From Levilactobacillus yonginensis (GTDB lineage Bacteria > Bacillota > Bacilli > Lactobacillales > Lactobacillaceae), in contig NZ_OZ061549.1 of the NCBI RefSeq assembly GCF_964065165.1, positions 1,550,001-1,614,000 of the forward strand: 64,000 nt of DNA. The letters run 5' to 3'. Shown here piece by piece: positions 1 through 7,544 of the stretch. Under the pieces are notes generated by a model. It did no database searches. It was not told the DNA's origin and saw only the letters and a program-made list of their open reading frames with translations. A program made the position numbers and the translations under genes. Every line of letters begins with the position of its first letter. Position 1 is the stretch's first letter.

Positions 1-413
1 TCCGCCAAATTTGGCGTCGTCACGTAGCCCAAGGGGAGTAGCCGTTGCTTAACGGCGGTTATGTAAGTTGCTTGTAATTGTGACTGTCCTTCCTTAAAGA
101 CCAGGACCGGGTCAACCACCAATTGCATGGTCGTCGACTCGAGCTGTGCACACACGGCCTCTAAGGTTGCCAAATCACCCAACAGACCCGTCTTAACGAA
201 ATGGATCGGCAATTGCGTCAGAATCGACGTCAACTGGTCATCAATTACCGTCGCGGGTAACTGATGAAGGGTTAAACTGGTTGGCGTGATGCTCGCCACA
301 CTAGTCAGGGCACTCACGCCAAAGACGTTGAGCTCTTCAAAGGTTTTTAAATCGGCTTGAATACCACCACCGGCCAGACTGTCTGATCCAGCAATCGTTA
401 AGACGTTTTCCAT
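1..413 (-). CDS. ThiD/PdxK-family pyrimidine/pyridoxine kinase, 3' part outside window
   Basis: The reading frame starts at an ATG at 413 behind a clear AGGAGG site and runs off the left edge, so about 137 N-terminal residues are seen. The N-terminus MENVLTIAGSDSLAGGGIQA carries the glycine-rich substrate loop of the ThiD/PdxK ribokinase-like kinases, followed by ADLKTF, VKTGLLGD, VVDPVL and TTPNLAE, all typical of this family. Members phosphorylate hydroxymethylpyrimidine (thiamine pathway) or pyridoxine/pyridoxal (vitamin B6 salvage). The divergent neighbour is a MocR/PdxR-type regulator, a class that often controls PLP supply, so a B6 kinase role is favoured by context. Thiamine pyrimidine kinase remains possible. 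Family assignment is firm; the substrate is inference. Confidence 0.85.
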   Translation of the reverse strand, partial: MENVLTIAGSDSLAGGGIQADLKTFEELNVFGVSALTSVASITPTSLTLHQLPATVIDDQLTSILTQLPIHFVKTGLLGDLATLEAVCAQLESTTMQLVVDPVLVFKEGQSQLQATYITAVKQRLLPLGYVTTPNLA

Positions 414-466
414 GTGATCTCCTCCTACACGTTCTAGTATTGGTTTTTTGTGAAAAAATCACAACG

Positions 467-505
467 GCCAATTGGCTTGTTTTTAATCCAGCCAATTACT
501 ATACT
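467..505 (+). promoter_or_regulatory. pdxR promoter with two direct repeats, likely MocR operator
   Basis: A -35 TTGTTT (477-482) and a -10 TATACT (500-505) are separated by 17 bp. Two copies of GCCAATT lie at 467-473 and 491-497, 24 bp apart, the second inside the spacer. MocR/PdxR regulators are known to bind direct repeats, so autoregulation and control of the divergent kinase gene are likely. The repeats are seen; the binding is inferred. Confidence 0.6.
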
Positions 506-531
506 GGGGTCAAAAGAAAGGAAAATTACTT

Positions 532-1932
532 ATGATCAATTGGCACGAAGATCTCCCACCTATTAAGCCCAAATACCTCGCCATCACCCAACTGGTTAAG
601 CGCCTCATCCAAGAGGACAAGCTACTTCCCGGGCAACGACTCCCTGCGGAACGAGACCTAGCCAAACTGCTTCACGTTGACCGGTCGACCGTGACTCGGG
701 CCTTCATGGAGCTGACCGCGAGTGGCCTACTGATTAAAAAAACTGGAAGCGGTACCTTTATTTCCGAGCTCCCACAAGTTAATTCACTCACAACCAGAGT
801 AAACTGGAATGTCTTTCTGGAAAATGCCAGCTCATCTCGTGACGACACCTATCAGAGTAAACTCCTCCAGGCACGAACGTTAGATAAGGGCCATCTGATC
901 GACGGCGCTGCTAACGAGCTACCAATGGCTTTAATCCCCCAGCTGGGATCCCTCCAGATGGATTGGCGAAGCTTCTTAATGGCCCAAAAACAGGAACAGG
1001 ACGCGGGCTATCAACCATTGATCCATACGATTAGTCGACTCCACACGCAGCGCAACCAATTTAAAACCACCAATCAGTCTATAATTATTACTGGCGGTGC
1101 CCAGCAATCTTTGTTATTAATACTCAGAAGTCTGCTACAAATAGGTGATGCCGTGGCATTCGCCACCCCCTCCTATTTCAACTCCAGTGCTATTTTTAAG
1201 ACTATTGGCGTGAAGACCTACGCCGTCCCAACCACCTCTGCCGGCCTAGATTTGGACGCACTGGAGGACGTAATTCTTAAGCATCGAATTAAATTATTAA
1301 TACTTAATCCCACCTTTCAAAATCCAACCGGTCGTGTCATGCCCCTAGCTGAACGCCAGCGCATTCTACACCTGTGCCAATCCTACCAGGTCGCCATCAT
1401 TGAGGATGACGTGTTTGGCTGGCTCGTACCCAAAGAAGACATTGTCCCAACATTCAAATCCCTGGCTCCTGAGAACGTCATCTACATTAGCTCCCTTTCC
1501 AAATTGCTGGGTTCCACGACCCGTCTAGGCTGGATTGTCGCTCCGCAAGCCATTGGTCAACGATTGCTTCAGGTTCAGAAAAAGCTCGACATCGTGCCCA
1601 GCATGTTGGCCCAGGTCATGGCGCACTTGGCACTCAGTAGTGACACCTTTACAGCTGAAATTACCAAGCTCACTGCCGAACTGGCCACCCGCCGTGAAGC
1701 CGTGACCGCCATCTTTCGCCAAGAACGGCCCAACTGGGAATTCATCACCCCCCGGGGCGGCTTCTACCTGTGGATCACTCAGGCCAATCCCGACATCTTC
1801 AACGATTTACTGGAAAGCCAGATTCTGGTTAAACCCGGTCCCATCTATGGCGCCACTAAGCAATCCTTCCGGTTCAACTTTGCTGGGATGGACGCTAACT
1901 TGCAGCAAGTCTTAACGCAAAAATTGCAGTGA
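532..1932 (+). CDS. pdxR: MocR/PdxR-family GntR-aminotransferase regulator
   Basis: A 466-residue protein with an N-terminal GntR winged helix (about 12-80, including AERDLAKLLHVDRSTVTRAF) joined to a class I aminotransferase fold. PLP-fold signatures are present: NPTFQNPTG near 259-267, EDDVFG near 291-296 and the Schiff-base lysine in SSLSKLLGSTTRLGW (Lys324). MocR proteins use the aminotransferase domain as a PLP or amino-acid sensor rather than as an enzyme. The gene is divergent from a ThiD/PdxK kinase with direct repeats in the shared promoter region, the usual arrangement for a PLP-responsive PdxR controlling B6 salvage. The length is normal for the family. The pdxR name rests on domain plan and context; another MocR regulon is possible. 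Confidence 0.8.
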   Translation: MINWHEDLPPIKPKYLAITQLVKRLIQEDKLLPGQRLPAERDLAKLLHVDRSTVTRAFMELTASGLLIKKTGSGTFISELPQVNSLTTRVNWNVFLENASSSRDDTYQSKLLQARTLDKGHLIDGAANELPMALIPQLGSLQMDWRSFLMAQKQEQDAGYQPLIHTISRLHTQRNQFKTTNQSIIITGGAQQSLLLILRSLLQIGDAVAFATPSYFNSSAIFKTIGVKTYAVPTTSAGLDLDALEDVILKHRIKLLILNPTFQNPTGRVMPLAERQRILHLCQSYQVAIIEDDVFGWLVPKEDIVPTFKSLAPENVIYISSLSKLLGSTTRLGWIVAPQAIGQRLLQVQKKLDIVPSMLAQVMAHLALSSDTFTAEITKLTAELATRREAVTAIFRQERPNWEFITPRGGFYLWITQANPDIFNDLLESQILVKPGPIYGATKQSFRFNFAGMDANLQQVLTQKLQ

Positions 1933-1978
1933 AAATAGACTGGAAAAACCGGCAGCTAATCAAGGGGCCTTAGCCTCA

Positions 1979-2045
1979 CCCCGGTCTTGAATTGTTTGTC
2001 CATCGGGGTTAAGCGAAGTTGATTGCCTTTAGTCACAGATTTCAG
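1979..2045 (+). repeat. Family B intergenic repeat, partial copy
   Basis: This stretch after pdxR matches the 3' half of the family B repeat seen at 56819-56980 and 60861-61040: CCCGGTCTTG, a TTGTTT block, GGTTAAGCGRAGTTGA and CCTTTWGTCACA occur in the same order. The 5' arm of the conserved hairpin is degenerate here, so this is an eroded copy. Confidence 0.6.
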
Positions 2046-2063
2046 CGAGATAAAATTGACAAT

Positions 2064-2097
2064 AAAAAAAGTTGCGGCCGTAGCCACAACTTTTTTT
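2064..2097 (+). terminator. Rho-independent terminator after pdxR
   Basis: An inverted repeat GTTGCGGC / GCCACAAC with one mismatch is flanked by A7 on the left and T7 on the right. It can act in both directions, for pdxR and for the VOC-gene operon coming from the right. Confidence 0.75.
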
Positions 2098-2236
2098 GCT
2101 GGTTATTCACATAGGAATCAAGCTAGCCCTTTGCTGACAGCGCCGGGCCAGTCCTAGTGAACGGACCTGCTGAACGTTTCACTTGAAGTGTTCGGCGCAA
2201 CGTGATCCCCCCAGAATCGCGTTATCGCTAAACGAC

Positions 2237-2629
2237 TTACTTGAGAATCTGACAGAATTCAATCGTTTCGTGATTAGGTCCTAAAATATTAAAGAACCGA
2301 ATACCCTTGTCCCAGAATGATGGGATCGATTGAATCTCACTGTTGACCAAGTCCAAGCCCTGCTCCTTAGCAGCGGCAAAAGCCTGATCGACGTCGGTCG
2401 TGTTCAACGAAATGTGATTGATGGCACCAGCCGTTGGATTGGTTGGATCGCCCTCCCACGTTTCAATCGTCAGGTTACCAAACCGCATGAAGGCACACCG
2501 GTTGGCCCCGTTAGGAAATAGTCCGGCCTGTTCAAAGCCTAAGGACTTGTAAAACGCAATGGTCTTATCCAAATCGGCAGATGGAATGCCGACGTGTTGA
2601 ATTCCAGTAATGAAGTCATTAATTGCCAT
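2237..2629 (-). CDS. VOC-family (glyoxalase-like) protein
   Basis: A 130-residue single VOC domain (glyoxalase/bleomycin resistance/dioxygenase fold). It opens with GIQHVGIPSADLDKTIAFYK, where the His of QHVGI is the usual metal ligand, continues with NHISLNTTDVDQAF and ends with GPNHETIEF, where the late Glu is the expected second-half ligand. It is the last gene of a four-gene operon (fructokinase, zinc dehydrogenase, membrane protein, VOC), separated from the gene before it by about 30 bases. In a sugar operon it may be an isomerase, epimerase or aldehyde-detoxifying enzyme. Nothing in the sequence fixes the substrate. The family is firm and the function open. Confidence 0.8.
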   Translation of the reverse strand: MAINDFITGIQHVGIPSADLDKTIAFYKSLGFEQAGLFPNGANRCAFMRFGNLTIETWEGDPTNPTAGAINHISLNTTDVDQAFAAAKEQGLDLVNSEIQSIPSFWDKGIRFFNILGPNHETIEFCQILK

Positions 2630-2660
2630 GTTAACGGACGCCTCTTTCTTTTTTCAATCG

Positions 2661-3434
2661 TTATTTACCAACATCCACAGCCTGATGTTTCAGCTTAGGA
2701 AAGATGACGCGGTCAGCGACCCCAGTGATTCCACCCTGTGCCAGGAAGGCAAACACGGTTCCCAGACCAAAGTTGGTAAATTGACGGGTAATGATGATCG
2801 CAATGATGGCCATAATGGTTGGTGGAATGTACGATGCCCACATCGCCTTAGCAGCTTGCCCCTTAAAGTATCGGAACCGAAGAATCTGCATTAGATCATC
2901 AGCCGGATGTAAGACCAGGTTAACCCGCTGATAGATGGAAATGGCAACCGCAATGAAGGCCACTCCCAAGAAATTTAGGGCGATGTAGAAGATAACCATC
3001 CCCGTGCTGCGCGCATCTGGCAGTCCGGCAAACAATGCCGGATACTTGCCATCAAAGAAGTCTTCAAAAACTTGGATCAACGCGGAGAACGGCACCATGA
3101 AGACCATGTTCCCGGCGATTCGTTTCCAATCCCAGTGGTGAATCAGGACTGCGTTTAAGACTGCCGTCAAGAATCCCATGATCAGGAACGCCCAGAACAA
3201 ATTCCAGTGGAAGGCCGTCCCCAGGTTGGCCTCCGCGGCTGACCAGTACGCCGCCCCCAAGAAGGACGGGTGAATCTTAGCGCTGGTAACCAATGTCAGC
3301 ACATTTCCTGCCGAGTTGATGACCAGTGACAGGGCGAAGTACGCGATTGCCTTGGACATTGAAATGGTTCGTTGACCAGTTAACGCCACGTCCGGCGCCC
3401 CCTCATTCAAATTGCTCACTGCTTCAGCTTTCAT
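2661..3434 (-). CDS. Multi-pass membrane protein, YczE/YitT-like
   Basis: A 257-residue protein with about six hydrophobic segments (AIAYFALSLVINSAGNVLTL, an alanine-rich segment near 80-105, MVFMVPFSALIQVF, VIFYIALNFLGVAFIAVAI, MAIIAIIITRQF). The pattern of a Gly/Asn-containing first helix followed by an LGTAFHWNL segment resembles YczE/YyaS/YitT membrane proteins. It lies between a zinc-dependent dehydrogenase and a VOC gene in the fructokinase operon, so transport of the operon's sugar or polyol is a reasonable guess. No transporter signature is visible and the assignment is by general resemblance only. Confidence 0.6.
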   Translation of the reverse strand: MKAEAVSNLNEGAPDVALTGQRTISMSKAIAYFALSLVINSAGNVLTLVTSAKIHPSFLGAAYWSAAEANLGTAFHWNLFWAFLIMGFLTAVLNAVLIHHWDWKRIAGNMVFMVPFSALIQVFEDFFDGKYPALFAGLPDARSTGMVIFYIALNFLGVAFIAVAISIYQRVNLVLHPADDLMQILRFRYFKGQAAKAMWASYIPPTIMAIIAIIITRQFTNFGLGTVFAFLAQGGITGVADRVIFPKLKHQAVDVGK

Positions 3435-3457
3435 GCTTATCCCTTACCTTTACGTGA

Positions 3458-4459
3458 CTAGTCGGCAACCTTGACGACAGCCTTGCTGACGCCAGCGACC
3501 TTACCATTCAAGACGTCTTCGACTTGTTCCAGACTAACTTCGTGGCTGATCAAAGATTCTACGTCCAATTGACCGCTAGCCAGCAAAGCAATGGCATCTT
3601 CGAAAGCGTATGGGTTGATGAATGCCCCTTGGATCTTCAATTGCTTTTGGTAAACTTCATAGGTGTTCATGGAGAACGTCTGGTTAGGCTTCCCCACACC
3701 AAACATCAAGACTTGAGCACCCTTCTTAGTTGCTTCAACTGCTTGCTCCTGTGTTTGTGGCAACCCAACGGCTTCAATCACAACGTCGTAGTCTGCTGGT
3801 AAGCTATCGTGCTTGGTGTTGAAGGTGTTCGTAACGCCAAATTTTTCCTTGTTGAAGGCTAACTTCTGGTCATTGATACCGGCAAAATCCACTTGGTGAA
3901 CGCCGTAAGCCTGTAATAATTGCACAAATAATTGACCCATGAAACCATCACCGATGACCAGGGCCTTTTGATAAGGCGTCAAGTCGAGTAATTTAACCCC
4001 GTGAACCGCACAAGAGATAGGTTCAGTCGTTGCGGCAGCTTTCAAGGAAACACTGTCAGGAATTGGGTAAACCACGGAGGAAGGCGCCGTAAAGGATTCT
4101 TCCAAACCACCATCACGTGTAACCCCAACGGCGGACAAGTTGTCACACAGTTCTGGACGATCAGTCCGGCAATATTCACATTGACCACAGTAGATGTTAG
4201 GGTCAACCGTTACCCGGTCGCCAACCTTCACGTTGGTCACGTTGCTACCAATAGCAGCGACAATTCCAGAGTTTTCATGACCTAACACGATTGGTGGCAC
4301 AGCATCGGCGGAACCGGGAAGACCCGCGTACAATGCGCGGTCGGTTCCACAAATTCCAGCGTAGGCAGTGTTGACTAACACTTCATCCGCTTTAACTTCT
4401 GGCTTGACGAGGTCTTGAATCTCCATTTGCTTGGTTCCAGTTAATACTAAGGCTCTCAT
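3458..4459 (-). CDS. Zinc-dependent MDR dehydrogenase, sorbitol/polyol type
   Basis: A 333-residue medium-chain dehydrogenase. The catalytic zinc site is seen in AGICGTD (Cys37) and GHENSG, the structural zinc in the four-cysteine loop CGQCEYCRTDRPELC, and the Rossmann fold in VIGDGFMGQL. The closest well-known types are sorbitol, threonine and galactitol-1-phosphate dehydrogenases. It follows the ROK fructokinase gene by 18 bases in the same operon. A coherent pathway would be oxidation of a hexitol to fructose by this enzyme, then phosphorylation by the kinase. The family is certain; the substrate is inferred from context. Confidence 0.8.
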   Translation of the reverse strand: MRALVLTGTKQMEIQDLVKPEVKADEVLVNTAYAGICGTDRALYAGLPGSADAVPPIVLGHENSGIVAAIGSNVTNVKVGDRVTVDPNIYCGQCEYCRTDRPELCDNLSAVGVTRDGGLEESFTAPSSVVYPIPDSVSLKAAATTEPISCAVHGVKLLDLTPYQKALVIGDGFMGQLFVQLLQAYGVHQVDFAGINDQKLAFNKEKFGVTNTFNTKHDSLPADYDVVIEAVGLPQTQEQAVEATKKGAQVLMFGVGKPNQTFSMNTYEVYQKQLKIQGAFINPYAFEDAIALLASGQLDVESLISHEVSLEQVEDVLNGKVAGVSKAVVKVAD

Positions 4460-4477
4460 AATCTAGTTCTCCCTCTC

Positions 4478-5353
4478 TCACTTGTTATATTCATTGAGCG
4501 CTAAGGCAAAGTCACCTAGCGTGGCTGAACCGTTGTCTTTAACCGTTGGCATCACGATGTAATCTTCCAGTTTGCCAACGCTGACGTAGCCGTTCAATAG
4601 CTTGTCGAATTCGGCCCGGACCTTGACCAAGAAGTCTTCACTGACGACTCCGCCACCAAAGATGATCTTGTCAGGCCGCAACATCAACGTTTCCTGCAGG
4701 GCTGCTTGCGCCACGTAGTAGGCTAAGATATCCCACACGTGATCAGTTAATGGCACGTCCTTACCGGGTTTCCCCAGCCGCGCGTTGAACGTTGGCCCAC
4801 TGACCAATCCCTCTAGACAGTCCCCATGAAACGGACAGATCCCGGGAAAGTCTAAATCATCAGGATGCCGCTTCAGGCGAACGTGGCCCATTTCGGGATG
4901 GCCTAGGCTCCCCACAAAGTTACCGTTGATAATCGCCCCAGCACCAACGCCAGTCCCAATCGTAAAGTAGACCAGTGAGTTGATGTTTTCGTTAAACAGC
5001 GTCGACATGACGTATTCACCATAGGCCGAGCCGTTGACGTCGGACGTCCAGTACATTGGCACGTCCAAATCCTGCTTGAGCCGCCCAATAAAGTTGGTGT
5101 TGGACCAGCCCTTCTTAGGCGTGTCTGTGATATAACCGTACTTGGGTGAGTTGTGCCGCAGTTCAATGGGACCAAATGATGAAATGGCAATGGCCTTGAT
5201 TTCTGGGAATTGTTTAAAATAGTCGATGGTTTTGCTTAACGTCTCTTCTGGGGTGGTCGTTGGGATCCGCACCTTGTCCTGGACACGGTAATCTTCGTTA
5301 CCGACTGCACAAACAAATTTAGTTCCCCCAGCTTCAATACTTCCGAGTTGCAT
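4478..5353 (-). CDS. scrK: ROK-family fructokinase
   Basis: The start is placed at the ATG at 5353, which has GGAGGT eight bases upstream. A longer frame exists but has no ribosome site. The 291-residue product begins MQLGSIEAGGTKFVCAVG (phosphate-binding loop) and has GTGVGAGAIING, GHPEMGHVRLKRHPDD and the zinc site ICPFHGDCLEG, all hallmarks of bacterial ROK fructokinases (ScrK/GmuE type). These convert fructose to fructose 6-phosphate. It is the first gene of the operon with a polyol-type dehydrogenase, a membrane protein and a VOC protein. No PTS or scr genes are adjacent, so free fructose made inside the cell is the likely substrate. Confidence 0.85.
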   Translation of the reverse strand: MQLGSIEAGGTKFVCAVGNEDYRVQDKVRIPTTTPEETLSKTIDYFKQFPEIKAIAISSFGPIELRHNSPKYGYITDTPKKGWSNTNFIGRLKQDLDVPMYWTSDVNGSAYGEYVMSTLFNENINSLVYFTIGTGVGAGAIINGNFVGSLGHPEMGHVRLKRHPDDLDFPGICPFHGDCLEGLVSGPTFNARLGKPGKDVPLTDHVWDILAYYVAQAALQETLMLRPDKIIFGGGVVSEDFLVKVRAEFDKLLNGYVSVGKLEDYIVMPTVKDNGSATLGDFALALNEYNK

Positions 5354-5415
5354 AATTGCTACCTCCATATTTACGCCGGGGGCCGTGACCCGCGGCACCT
5401 TTTTCCAAAGCTATG

Positions 5416-5454
5416 AATGACCGGTACAGTCATTTTTAAATCGTTTTCAGTATA
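5416..5454 (-). promoter_or_regulatory. Fructokinase operon promoter and inverted repeat
   Basis: On the minus strand a -10 TATACT (5449-5454) preceded by a weak -35 is followed by the inverted repeat AATGAC-N7-GTCATT (5416-5434) in the start of the transcript. The repeat is placed where a repressor would block transcription. The protein that binds it is not identified. Confidence 0.45.
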
Positions 5455-5531
5455 GCATCGCCTTGGACGTTTTTAAGGGGCCGATTCACACGAAAATTTT
5501 CAGAAAATCCGCAAAAATCCTATCAGGACGG

Positions 5532-5551
5532 AAATACAATCGATTGTATTT
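5532..5551. promoter_or_regulatory. Perfect 20-bp palindrome with central CG
   Basis: AAATACAAT-CG-ATTGTATTT is a perfect palindrome between the divergent fructokinase operon and the SMR genes. The AATCGATT core resembles LacI/GalR-family operators. No such regulator is encoded nearby, so the link is inference. Confidence 0.55.
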
Positions 5552-5624
5552 TTCGTGAAATTCGTCACTTATATGGGTAATAGCACGACTATCGCAGCTT
5601 CTTACACAAATTTTCACGCCCAGC

Positions 5625-5653
5625 TTGCCTCCTGTTTCAAACCATGCTAAACT
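5625..5653 (+). promoter_or_regulatory. Promoter of the guanidine riboswitch transcript
   Basis: A -35 TTGCCT (5625-5630) and a -10 TAAACT with an upstream TG (5648-5653) are spaced by 17 bp. Transcription would start about 25 bases before the riboswitch. Confidence 0.55.
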
Positions 5654-5683
5654 AACGCTACTGACTCACAACTGAAGAAAGTT

Positions 5684-5808
5684 CTCTAGGGTTCCGCCAC
5701 TACCATGGGTCTGGTCCGAGAGAGAACCCGTAGCCGCGGCTACGGCCACGGAAGGGAAAAAGCCTGGGAGATATCGTCGTTTATTCGGCAATATTTCTCA
5801 GGCTTTTT
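5684..5808 (+). promoter_or_regulatory. Guanidine-I (ykkC) riboswitch with terminator
   Basis: The aptamer shows the ykkC signature in order: CTAGGGTTCCG, CTGGTCCGAGAG, CACGGAAGGGAAAA and GCCTGGGAGA. The 3' end AAAAAGCCTGGGAGATAT (5757-5774) can instead pair with ATATTTCTCAGGCTTTTT (5791-5808) to form a terminator. This gives a classic ON switch: guanidinium binding keeps the aptamer folded and lets transcription enter the two SMR genes downstream. Confidence 0.95.
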
Positions 5809-5842
5809 ATTTGGTCGTGAGGATTAAGGAGGAACAGCATTT

Positions 5843-6169
5843 ATGCTTAAACAGTGGTTACTTGTCGTCTTGGGCGCCGTCTTTGAGGTCAGCTGGGTCG
5901 TGGGCTTCAAACACGCCACCGCCCTTTGGGAATGGGGCCTAACTGGTCTCGCAGTATTTCTCAGCTTTTACCTATTGATTCGGGCCAGTCAGGTTATTCC
6001 CGCTGGCACCGCCTACGCAGTCTACGTTGGGCTCGGTACACTGGGTACCACCGCCGTGGGGATGCTGGCCTTTGGTGAGCCCATCAGCTTTAATAAACTC
6101 GTATTGGTCGGACTGCTAATCATCGGCATCGGTGGCCTTCAGTTCACCACAAATCAAGGAGGAAACTAA
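5843..6169 (+). CDS. ykkC: SMR-family guanidinium exporter subunit (YkkC-like)
   Basis: A 108-residue four-helix small multidrug resistance protein. It contains the essential membrane glutamate in GAVFEVSWVVGFK (Glu14 region) and the SMR motif AGTAYAVYVGLGTLGT. It is preceded by AGGAGGA and by a guanidine-I riboswitch, the known control of guanidinium exporters of this family. The next gene begins two bases after the stop and encodes a second SMR subunit, so the pair most likely forms a heterodimer. Biocide export as a side activity is possible. The physiological substrate is inferred from the riboswitch. Confidence 0.9.
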   Translation: MLKQWLLVVLGAVFEVSWVVGFKHATALWEWGLTGLAVFLSFYLLIRASQVIPAGTAYAVYVGLGTLGTTAVGMLAFGEPISFNKLVLVGLLIIGIGGLQFTTNQGGN

Positions 6170-6171
6170 TC

Positions 6172-6486
6172 ATGGCTTGGCTATTTTTAATTATCGCCGG
6201 ACTCTGCGAAATGTTGGGCGTCACGTTCATGAACTGGGCCCTTCACGCCCGCAAGTGGTGGCTGTGGGGACTGATGACCCTGGCCTTCACCCTTAGCTTT
6301 GGCGGCCTGGAACTCGCTTTGAACACCCTACCAATGGGGACCGCCTACGCCGTTTGGACGGGAATCGGTGCCGCCGGTGGGGTTATCACTGGGATGCTCT
6401 TCTTCCACGAGTCCAAGGACTGGCGGAAGTTACTCTGGGTGGCGGTGATTCTAGGCGCCACTATGGGATTGAAACTAATCAGCTAG
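6172..6486 (+). CDS. ykkD: SMR-family guanidinium exporter subunit (YkkD-like)
   Basis: A 104-residue SMR protein with four hydrophobic helices. The conserved glutamate lies in AGLCEMLGVTFMNWA and the SMR signature is MGTAYAVWTGIGAAGG. It is translated directly after its partner (2-base gap, GGAGG inside the end of the first gene). Paired SMR genes usually make obligate heterodimers with opposite membrane topology. Its TAG stop lies in a CTAG shared with the stop of the convergent GNAT gene. Confidence 0.9.
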   Translation: MAWLFLIIAGLCEMLGVTFMNWALHARKWWLWGLMTLAFTLSFGGLELALNTLPMGTAYAVWTGIGAAGGVITGMLFFHESKDWRKLLWVAVILGATMGLKLIS

Positions 6487-6977
6487 TCTACCAATGGTAA
6501 GACCAGGTTGTACCAGGTCTCTCCCGCGTGGACCGAAGCGGAGACCCCTTCGTTCACATACCCATTGGCCTCATAGAAGGGCACCAGCCGCTTCAGGCAG
6601 GTCAGTGTAATGGCTTGACGGTTTTCCTGTCGGGCAACCTGGGCCAGTGCCGTCAAAAGTTGCCCACCAACGCCCTCACCCTGATGTTGCGGACTAACTG
6701 CCAGACTCAACACCGTTTGGTACGGTGCCCCAGCGGCATTGGGTGTCGATTTGGCAAAGAGGTCATCGGTCAGGTATCGGTGGTCAAACGCCGGCCCCAC
6801 CACGTAGCCCAGCACCTCAGCACCTTGTTTGGCAACCAGAAAGGTATCTGGAATCTGCTGGATGCGTTCGGCCATACTGGCTTCACTGGCTGCTTCAGCA
6901 ACTGAGAAACCAGCATTCTCAATCGCCATGATCTGTGTCAGGTCGGTTGTTTGTGCGTTCATAATTGTGACTGTCAT
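6483..6977 (-). CDS. GNAT-family N-acetyltransferase
   Basis: The start is the ATG at 6977, nine bases behind GGAGG. The product (about 164 residues) has the GNAT core: SLAVSPQHQGEGVGGQLLTAL is the acetyl-CoA pyrophosphate loop (R/Q-x-x-G-x-G/A type), followed by ITLTCLKRLVPFYEANGYV, the beta5-alpha4 end of the fold. It resembles the small RimI/YkkB-like acetyltransferases. It converges on the SMR pair with a 4-base overlap of the stop codons. Acetylation of a small amine or a protein N-terminus is possible; no substrate can be read from the sequence. Confidence 0.8.
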   Translation of the reverse strand: MTVTIMNAQTTDLTQIMAIENAGFSVAEAASEASMAERIQQIPDTFLVAKQGAEVLGYVVGPAFDHRYLTDDLFAKSTPNAAGAPYQTVLSLAVSPQHQGEGVGGQLLTALAQVARQENRQAITLTCLKRLVPFYEANGYVNEGVSASVHAGETWYNLVLPLVD

Positions 6978-7087
6978 CTTAATCAACCTCCATTAAGTAT
7001 TCATGCCCTCAGTATACCTGATATCTAACCGTTTAGCGGCTAAACACAACCGCTATAAATTCAGGCCCTAGCAAAATGAGTATCTGT

Positions 7088-7126
7088 TATAATTGGATGG
7101 GTCTCAGGGGAACACTTAAGGAGGGG
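7088..7126 (+). promoter_or_regulatory. -10 box and strong ribosome site of small membrane gene
   Basis: TATAAT at 7088-7093 and AAGGAGGGG at 7118-7126 lie in front of the 7132 frame. No ATG, GTG or TTG sits at the usual distance; the in-frame codon there is ATC. Confidence 0.5.
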
Positions 7127-7131
7127 CACTT

Positions 7132-7392
7132 ATCAAGAACGCAAAAACCATCTTCATTATCTATGACTTCTACTGTCTCGTTGCCGTCTTACTGATGGTC
7201 ACGAGTCTAACCACCACCACCTTTTTACAGCTGGCCTTCGGTTACTATCTCTGGCTGATGTTGATCACCTATTTCTGGTTTGGTCGCAAACTCTGGCGGC
7301 AACACGTTACCAGCTATCTATCCACCCAGGTCATTCAGGTGGCGACCATGATTTTACTAACCATTACGCTGCTCACTAAACTGTTTGTCTAA
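7132..7392 (+). CDS. Small three-helix membrane protein, possible ATC start
   Basis: The frame has an ATG at 7195 (65 residues), but that start cuts off most of the first hydrophobic helix (KTIFIIYDFYCLVAVLLMV) and has no ribosome site. The strong AAGGAGGGG at 7118-7126 points to the ATC at 7132, giving an 86-residue protein with three membrane helices (about 4-25, 34-52 and 66-84). ATC/ATT starts are rare but known. Alternatively a base change has destroyed the original start. No family is recognised. The gene ends just before a family A repeat region. Confidence 0.5.
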   Translation: MKNAKTIFIIYDFYCLVAVLLMVTSLTTTTFLQLAFGYYLWLMLITYFWFGRKLWRQHVTSYLSTQVIQVATMILLTITLLTKLFV

Positions 7393-7544
7393 AGGTTGAA
7401 AGTTCGAAACCGCTATCAAGCCAAAAATAGGATGGTGTTATAGACTTAAACTTAGTCTCACCCAGCTACCTCCGGTTAAACGGGTTCTCGGAAAATAAAC
7501 TAGCTTAAATGATAGCAATTACGCAATATTATTGGCACTCCACT

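Noticed and set aside
1..20. CGCCAAATTTGGCG at the left edge as another family A end
   Set aside because: It is in the coding frame of the kinase (TPNLAE, a conserved family motif), so protein coding explains it.
5684..5808. Two separate hairpins rather than a riboswitch
   Set aside because: The conserved ykkC blocks occur in order and the terminator overlaps the aptamer, so one riboswitch explains all of it.
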